The notes under the pieces are model-generated. The model was not told where the DNA came from, made no database searches, and saw nothing but the letters and a program-made list of their open reading frames with translations. A program made the position numbers and the translations under genes. Below, piece by piece: positions 61,215-64,000 of a stretch of DNA of 64,000 nt (positions are counted from its first letter, which is position 1; each line of letters starts with the position of its first letter). The stretch comes from Streptomyces sp. 6-11-2. Its GTDB lineage: Bacteria > Actinomycetota > Actinomycetes > Streptomycetales > Streptomycetaceae. The stretch covers positions 1,984,001-2,048,000 of the forward strand of contig NZ_BJOR01000001.1 in NCBI RefSeq assembly GCF_006540305.1. The letters are read 5' to 3'.

Positions 61215-61835
61215 TCAGGGGGCGAAATCGATCCGGTGCAGGCGGGTCGCCGCCTCGCGGTCGAGGAGGACCGCCGAGCCGCAGCCCCTGGGCAGGGCGC
61301 TCCGCTCCACCGCACGGAGCAGGGCGGCGGTGGCGCGGCGGTGACGGTGGAAGGCGTAGCGGGAGACACCGCGGCCCCGTGCGCGCTGGCCGGTCAGGGC
61401 GATGCCCGGGGCGACGTCCAGCAGGACGAGGTGCAGGGTGCCGCCGCGGCGGCGGGCGCTGCGGGCCAGCCAGGCGCGGACCCAGGGCTGCGTGCCGCAG
61501 TCGTGGACCACGAGCGCCGACCCGGAGCGCAGCGCGCGGCGCAGCCCCGCGAAGTGGGCGAGGCGGACCAGGGGGCGGTACAGGGCGTAGGGGAGGTGCG
61601 CCGCCAGGCGCGCGTCCCAGCGGTCGCGGGTGTCCTGGGAGTCGACGCGGACGCCGTGCACCGCGCGCCGCATCAGGGTGGACTTGCCGCTGCCGGGCAG
61701 GCCGGTCACCACGACCAGGTCGCGCGGGCCGAAACGCAGCACGCGCGGGCCGCCGCCGGACCGGTCCCGCAGGTCGCGTACCAAGAGGGCGGGGGCCTGG
61801 GCCGTCGCGTACAACGGGGTCCTGTGCGCCGTCAT
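61215..61835 (-). CDS. AAA-type ATP-binding protein, kinase-like
   Basis: 206 residues with a clear P-loop (VVVTGLPGSGKSTLMRRAVH) followed by a possible nucleobase/substrate Asp (VDSQDTRDRW), and LVVHDCGTQPWVRAWL and LHLVLLDVAPGIALTGQRAR as later core strands. The pattern resembles small AAA_33-type kinases such as zeta-toxin/gluconate-kinase relatives. The ATG at 61835 has GGAGG 4 bases upstream; another ATG directly before it is too close. It is divergent from the glycine operon. Substrate unknown. Confidence 0.85.
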   Translation of the reverse strand: MTAHRTPLYATAQAPALLVRDLRDRSGGGPRVLRFGPRDLVVVTGLPGSGKSTLMRRAVHGVRVDSQDTRDRWDARLAAHLPYALYRPLVRLAHFAGLRRALRSGSALVVHDCGTQPWVRAWLARSARRRGGTLHLVLLDVAPGIALTGQRARGRGVSRYAFHRHRRATAALLRAVERSALPRGCGSAVLLDREAATRLHRIDFAP

Positions 61836-61985
61836 CATTCCTCCCCACGGATCGTAAAGAGAAGGTAATGTGCGGGCCCGGCGTTTCCGTGCACGTCCTG
61901 CCACACGACGGTCACAGATGCCGCCCTGCCGCGAAACGGGCCGGGCGTGCAATGATGTGCGCGCAACTGCATATCGGCCGCTTGA

Positions 61986-62218
61986 ATCCGCGCGGGAGAG
62001 TCCCCAGCCGTCTCGCTGGGGCGCCGAAGGAGCAAGTACCTCCCTTGAATCTCTCAGGCACCGTTACCGCGCGGGCGAGGCACATCTGAAAAGCGGGCCG
62101 CTGGCGCAGTGGCTCCACCCAAGGTGCAAGCCGTGCACCGTCCGTCCGACGGCGGTCATGGCGAACCTCTCAGGTTCCGATGACAGATGGGGAGGACATG
62201 GATCCGTCCTCGCCTGTC
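61986..62218 (+). ncRNA. tandem glycine riboswitch upstream of gcvT
   Basis: Aptamer 1 (about 61988-62075) has the typical core: GGGAGAG, then GCGCCGAAGGAGCAAG, then GAATCTCTCAGGCA and a closing CCGCGCGG stem. Aptamer 2 (about 62083-62189) is bounded by CATCTG/CAGATG, with CACCCAAGGTGCAAGCC and GCGAACCTCTCAGGT as its core. After it, GACAG...GAGGAC (62182-62197) can pair with GTCCTC...CTGTC (62206-62218), which would compete with the aptamer-2 closing stem and so serve as the expression platform. Glycine binding normally turns these genes on. Confidence 0.93.
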
Positions 62219-62237
62219 ATGCCTGGGAGACCGCCCG

Positions 62238-63365
62238 ATGAGCAGTACCGAACCCGACCGCCCCCGCCGCACCGCGCTCGACGCGCTGCACCGCTCGCTC
62301 GGCGCGACGATGACCGACTTCGCCGGCTGGGACATGCCGCTGCGTTACGGCTCCGAGCGCGACGAGCACATCGCCGTGCGGACGAAGGCCGGCCTCTTCG
62401 ACCTGTCCCACATGGGCGAGATCACCGTCACCGGCCCGCAGGCCGTCGCGCTGCTGAACCACGCCCTGGTCGGCAACATCGCCACGGTCGGCCTCGGCCG
62501 CGCCCGCTACACCATGATCTGCCAGGCCGACGGCGGCATCCTGGACGACCTGATCGTCTACCGGCTGGGCGAGACCGAGTACCTGGTCGTGGCCAACGCC
62601 TCCAACGCCCAGGTCGTGCTCGACGCGCTGACCGAGCGGGCGGCGGGCTTCGACGCCGAGGTGCGCGACGACCGTGACAGCTACGCGCTGCTCGCCGTGC
62701 AGGGCCCCGAGTCCGCCGGCATCCTGAAGTCCCTCACCGACGCCGACCTGGAGGGCCTGAAGTACTACGCCGGGCTCCCCGGCACGGTCGCCGGCGTCCC
62801 CGCGCTGATCGCGCGTACCGGCTACACCGGTGAGGACGGCTTCGAGCTGTTCGTGGCCCCGGGCGACGCGGAGAAGCTGTGGCAGGCGCTGACCGAGGCC
62901 GGCGCGGACGCCGGGCTGGTCCCGTGCGGCCTGTCCTGCCGGGACACGCTGCGCCTGGAGGCGGGCATGCCGCTGTACGGGCACGAGCTGTCGACCTCGC
63001 TGACCCCGTTCGACGCGGGCCTCGGCCGGGTGGTCAAGTTCGAGAAGGAGGGCGACTTCGTGGGCCGCGAGGCGCTGCTGGCCGCCGCCGAGCGCGCAGC
63101 CGCCGAGCCGCCCCGGGTGCTCGTCGGCCTGGTCGCCGAGGGCCGCCGGGTCCCGCGCGCCGGGTACGCGGTCGTCGCGGGCGGTGAGGTGATCGGCGAG
63201 GTCACCTCCGGCGCCCCCTCCCCCACCCTGAGCAAGCCGATCGCCATGGCGTACGTCGACGCCGCGCACGCCGCTCCGGGCACGGCCGGTGTCGGTGTGG
63301 ACATCCGGGGCAACCACGAGCCGTACGAGGTCGTGGCGCTGCCCTTCTACAAGCGGCAGAAGTGA
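62238..63365 (+). CDS. gcvT: glycine cleavage system aminomethyltransferase (T protein)
   Basis: The 375-residue enzyme takes the aminomethyl group from lipoyl-GcvH, releases ammonia and gives 5,10-methylene-tetrahydrofolate. Conserved parts include HRSLGATMTDFAGWDMPLRY, KAGLFDLSHMGEITVTGPQA, the catalytic Asp region (TGYTGEDGFELFVAPG) and the C-terminal barrel (YEVVALPFYKRQK). The ATG at 62238 (MSSTEPDRPRRTALD) has GGGAGA 7-8 bases upstream. It is the first gene after the riboswitch; gcvP is not in this cluster, at least not within the window. Confidence 0.97.
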   Translation: MSSTEPDRPRRTALDALHRSLGATMTDFAGWDMPLRYGSERDEHIAVRTKAGLFDLSHMGEITVTGPQAVALLNHALVGNIATVGLGRARYTMICQADGGILDDLIVYRLGETEYLVVANASNAQVVLDALTERAAGFDAEVRDDRDSYALLAVQGPESAGILKSLTDADLEGLKYYAGLPGTVAGVPALIARTGYTGEDGFELFVAPGDAEKLWQALTEAGADAGLVPCGLSCRDTLRLEAGMPLYGHELSTSLTPFDAGLGRVVKFEKEGDFVGREALLAAAERAAAEPPRVLVGLVAEGRRVPRAGYAVVAGGEVIGEVTSGAPSPTLSKPIAMAYVDAAHAAPGTAGVGVDIRGNHEPYEVVALPFYKRQK

Positions 63366-63475
63366 CACGGCCGTAGTCGCCACGGAGTCGACGTGAGACA
63401 CGTCACCCCTGGTCACGCACGCCTTTCGCACTCCCCATACATCACCATTGACCCGCGTACAGGAGAATTCTGGCC

Positions 63476-63853
63476 ATGAACAACCCTCAGCATCTGCGCT
63501 ACAGCAAGGAGCACGAGTGGCTGTCGCCCGTCGAGGACGGCGTGGCGACGGTCGGCATCACGGAGTTCGCGGCCAACGCGCTCGGCGATGTCGTCTACGC
63601 CCAGCTCCCGGAGGTCGGCGACACGGTGGCCGCGGGCGAGACCTGCGGTGAGCTGGAGTCGACCAAGTCGGTGTCCGACCTGTACTCCCCCGTCAGCGGT
63701 GAGGTCACCGAGTTCAACGAGGACGTGGTGAACGACCCGTCGCTGGTGAACTCCGCGCCCTTCGAGGGCGGCTGGCTGTTCAAGGTGCGCCTGGCCGAGG
63801 AGCCCGCCGGCCTGCTCTCCGCCGACGAGTACGCCGCCGAGACGGCCGGCTGA
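63476..63853 (+). CDS. gcvH: glycine cleavage system H protein
   Basis: The 125-residue lipoyl carrier shuttles the aminomethyl group between the P, T and L proteins. The lipoylated lysine is Lys64 in [19 protein letters not shown]. The opening [20 protein letters not shown] and the end [20 protein letters not shown] are typical. AGGAGA precedes the ATG. It follows gcvT by 110 bases, in which no other gene is visible. Confidence 0.97.
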   Translation: MNNPQHLRYSKEHEWLSPVEDGVATVGITEFAANALGDVVYAQLPEVGDTVAAGETCGELESTKSVSDLYSPVSGEVTEFNEDVVNDPSLVNSAPFEGGWLFKVRLAEEPAGLLSADEYAAETAG

Positions 63854-63870
63854 GAATCGGACGCACGCAC

Positions 63871-64000
63871 ATGACTGTTCTCAACACACCCCTGCACGAG
63901 CTCGACCCGGACGTTGCCGCCGCGGTCGACGCCGAGCTGCACCGCCAGCAGTCCACGCTGGAGATGATCGCCTCCGAGAACTTCGCCCCGGTGGCGGTCA
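63871..64000 (+). CDS. glyA: serine hydroxymethyltransferase, 5' part
   Basis: The first 43 codons begin [20 protein letters not shown] and include the family signature [14 protein letters not shown] before the window ends. The enzyme interconverts serine and glycine with tetrahydrofolate, complementing the glycine cleavage genes upstream. It starts 17 bases after gcvH, with only a distant GAGAA as ribosome binding site. Confidence 0.93.
   Translation, partial: MTVLNTPLHELDPDVAAAVDAELHRQQSTLEMIASENFAPVAV

Noticed and set aside
60164..61868. Open frames running through the 60.4-61.2 kb repeat, on both strands
   Set aside because: They are Arg/Ala/Pro-rich, have no recognisable domain, lack ribosome binding sites, and both strands are equally open, as expected of GC-rich non-coding DNA. 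The repeat is better explained at DNA level.

Overview
The window is chromosomal DNA from a Streptomyces-type actinobacterium. The evidence is very high GC, many GTG starts, GGAGG-type ribosome binding sites, LAL and PucR-like regulators, GGDEF/EAL proteins, and core genes in the order I recall for the S. coelicolor region around SCO5523-SCO5470 (ilvE, leuB, pruA/putA, serA, ilvC/N/B, cdgE, gatB/A/C, rmdB, ligA, mnmA, opp cluster, gcvT/H, glyA). The synteny is recalled, not computed. I see no prophage, insertion sequence, CRISPR array, rRNA or tRNA gene.

Layout. 1-1.5 kb: start of ilvE, then leuB and a 43-residue basic protein, all on the minus strand. 1.8-6.0 kb: proline catabolism (putA-pruA) with a divergent PucR-type regulator. 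6.0-8.3 kb: divergent TetR repressor and 14-helix MFS exporter, with two direct-repeat boxes between them. 8.3-14 kb: serA and the ilvB-ilvN-ilvC operon. The operon is preceded by a 13-codon leader peptide with Ile, Leu and Val codons and an intrinsic terminator, a classical attenuator. 14-17.3 kb: cdgE, a membrane PAS-GGDEF-EAL protein with a degenerate EAL domain. 17.5-28.5 kb: accessory enzymes (hydroxyacid dehydrogenase, aldo/keto reductase, sugar-dehydrogenase lipoprotein), a LAL regulator, small proteins, a GNAT enzyme and an MMPL exporter.

28.6-32.2 kb holds gatC-gatA-[80-residue membrane protein]-gatB, the tRNA amidotransferase operon. 32.3-33.9 kb: cupin, DUF4267 protein and divergent TetR gene with paired palindromes. 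33.9-39.6 kb: rmdB (intact GGDEF and EAL), ligA and a MetE-like protein. 39.7-44.1 kb: assorted single enzymes (SDR, LOG, DUF427, hydrolase, ketopantoate-reductase-like, SRPBCC). 44.1-47.5 kb: mnmA and a cysteine desulfurase, likely partners in tRNA 2-thiouridine synthesis, flanking an amidase gene and a GC-rich repeat. 47.6-51.7 kb: small membrane proteins, TetR, thioesterase, esterase and a TRIC-family channel.

51.7-58.3 kb is a complete oligopeptide ABC importer transcribed as permease C, binding lipoprotein, permease B, ATPase D, ATPase F. 58.6-60.4 kb: two SseB-like proteins. 60.4-61.2 kb: a non-coding block with a 94%-identical direct repeat. 61.2-64 kb: an AAA ATPase, then a tandem glycine riboswitch driving gcvT, gcvH and glyA (glyA is cut by the window end).

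The clearest regulatory systems visible directly in the sequence are the ilvB attenuator, the tandem glycine riboswitch and three TetR gene/operator pairs. Most of the window is ordinary core-genome content. The less-explained items are the small protein embedded in the gat operon, the imperfect GC-rich intergenic repeats, and the repetitive acidic tail of the oligopeptide ATPase.
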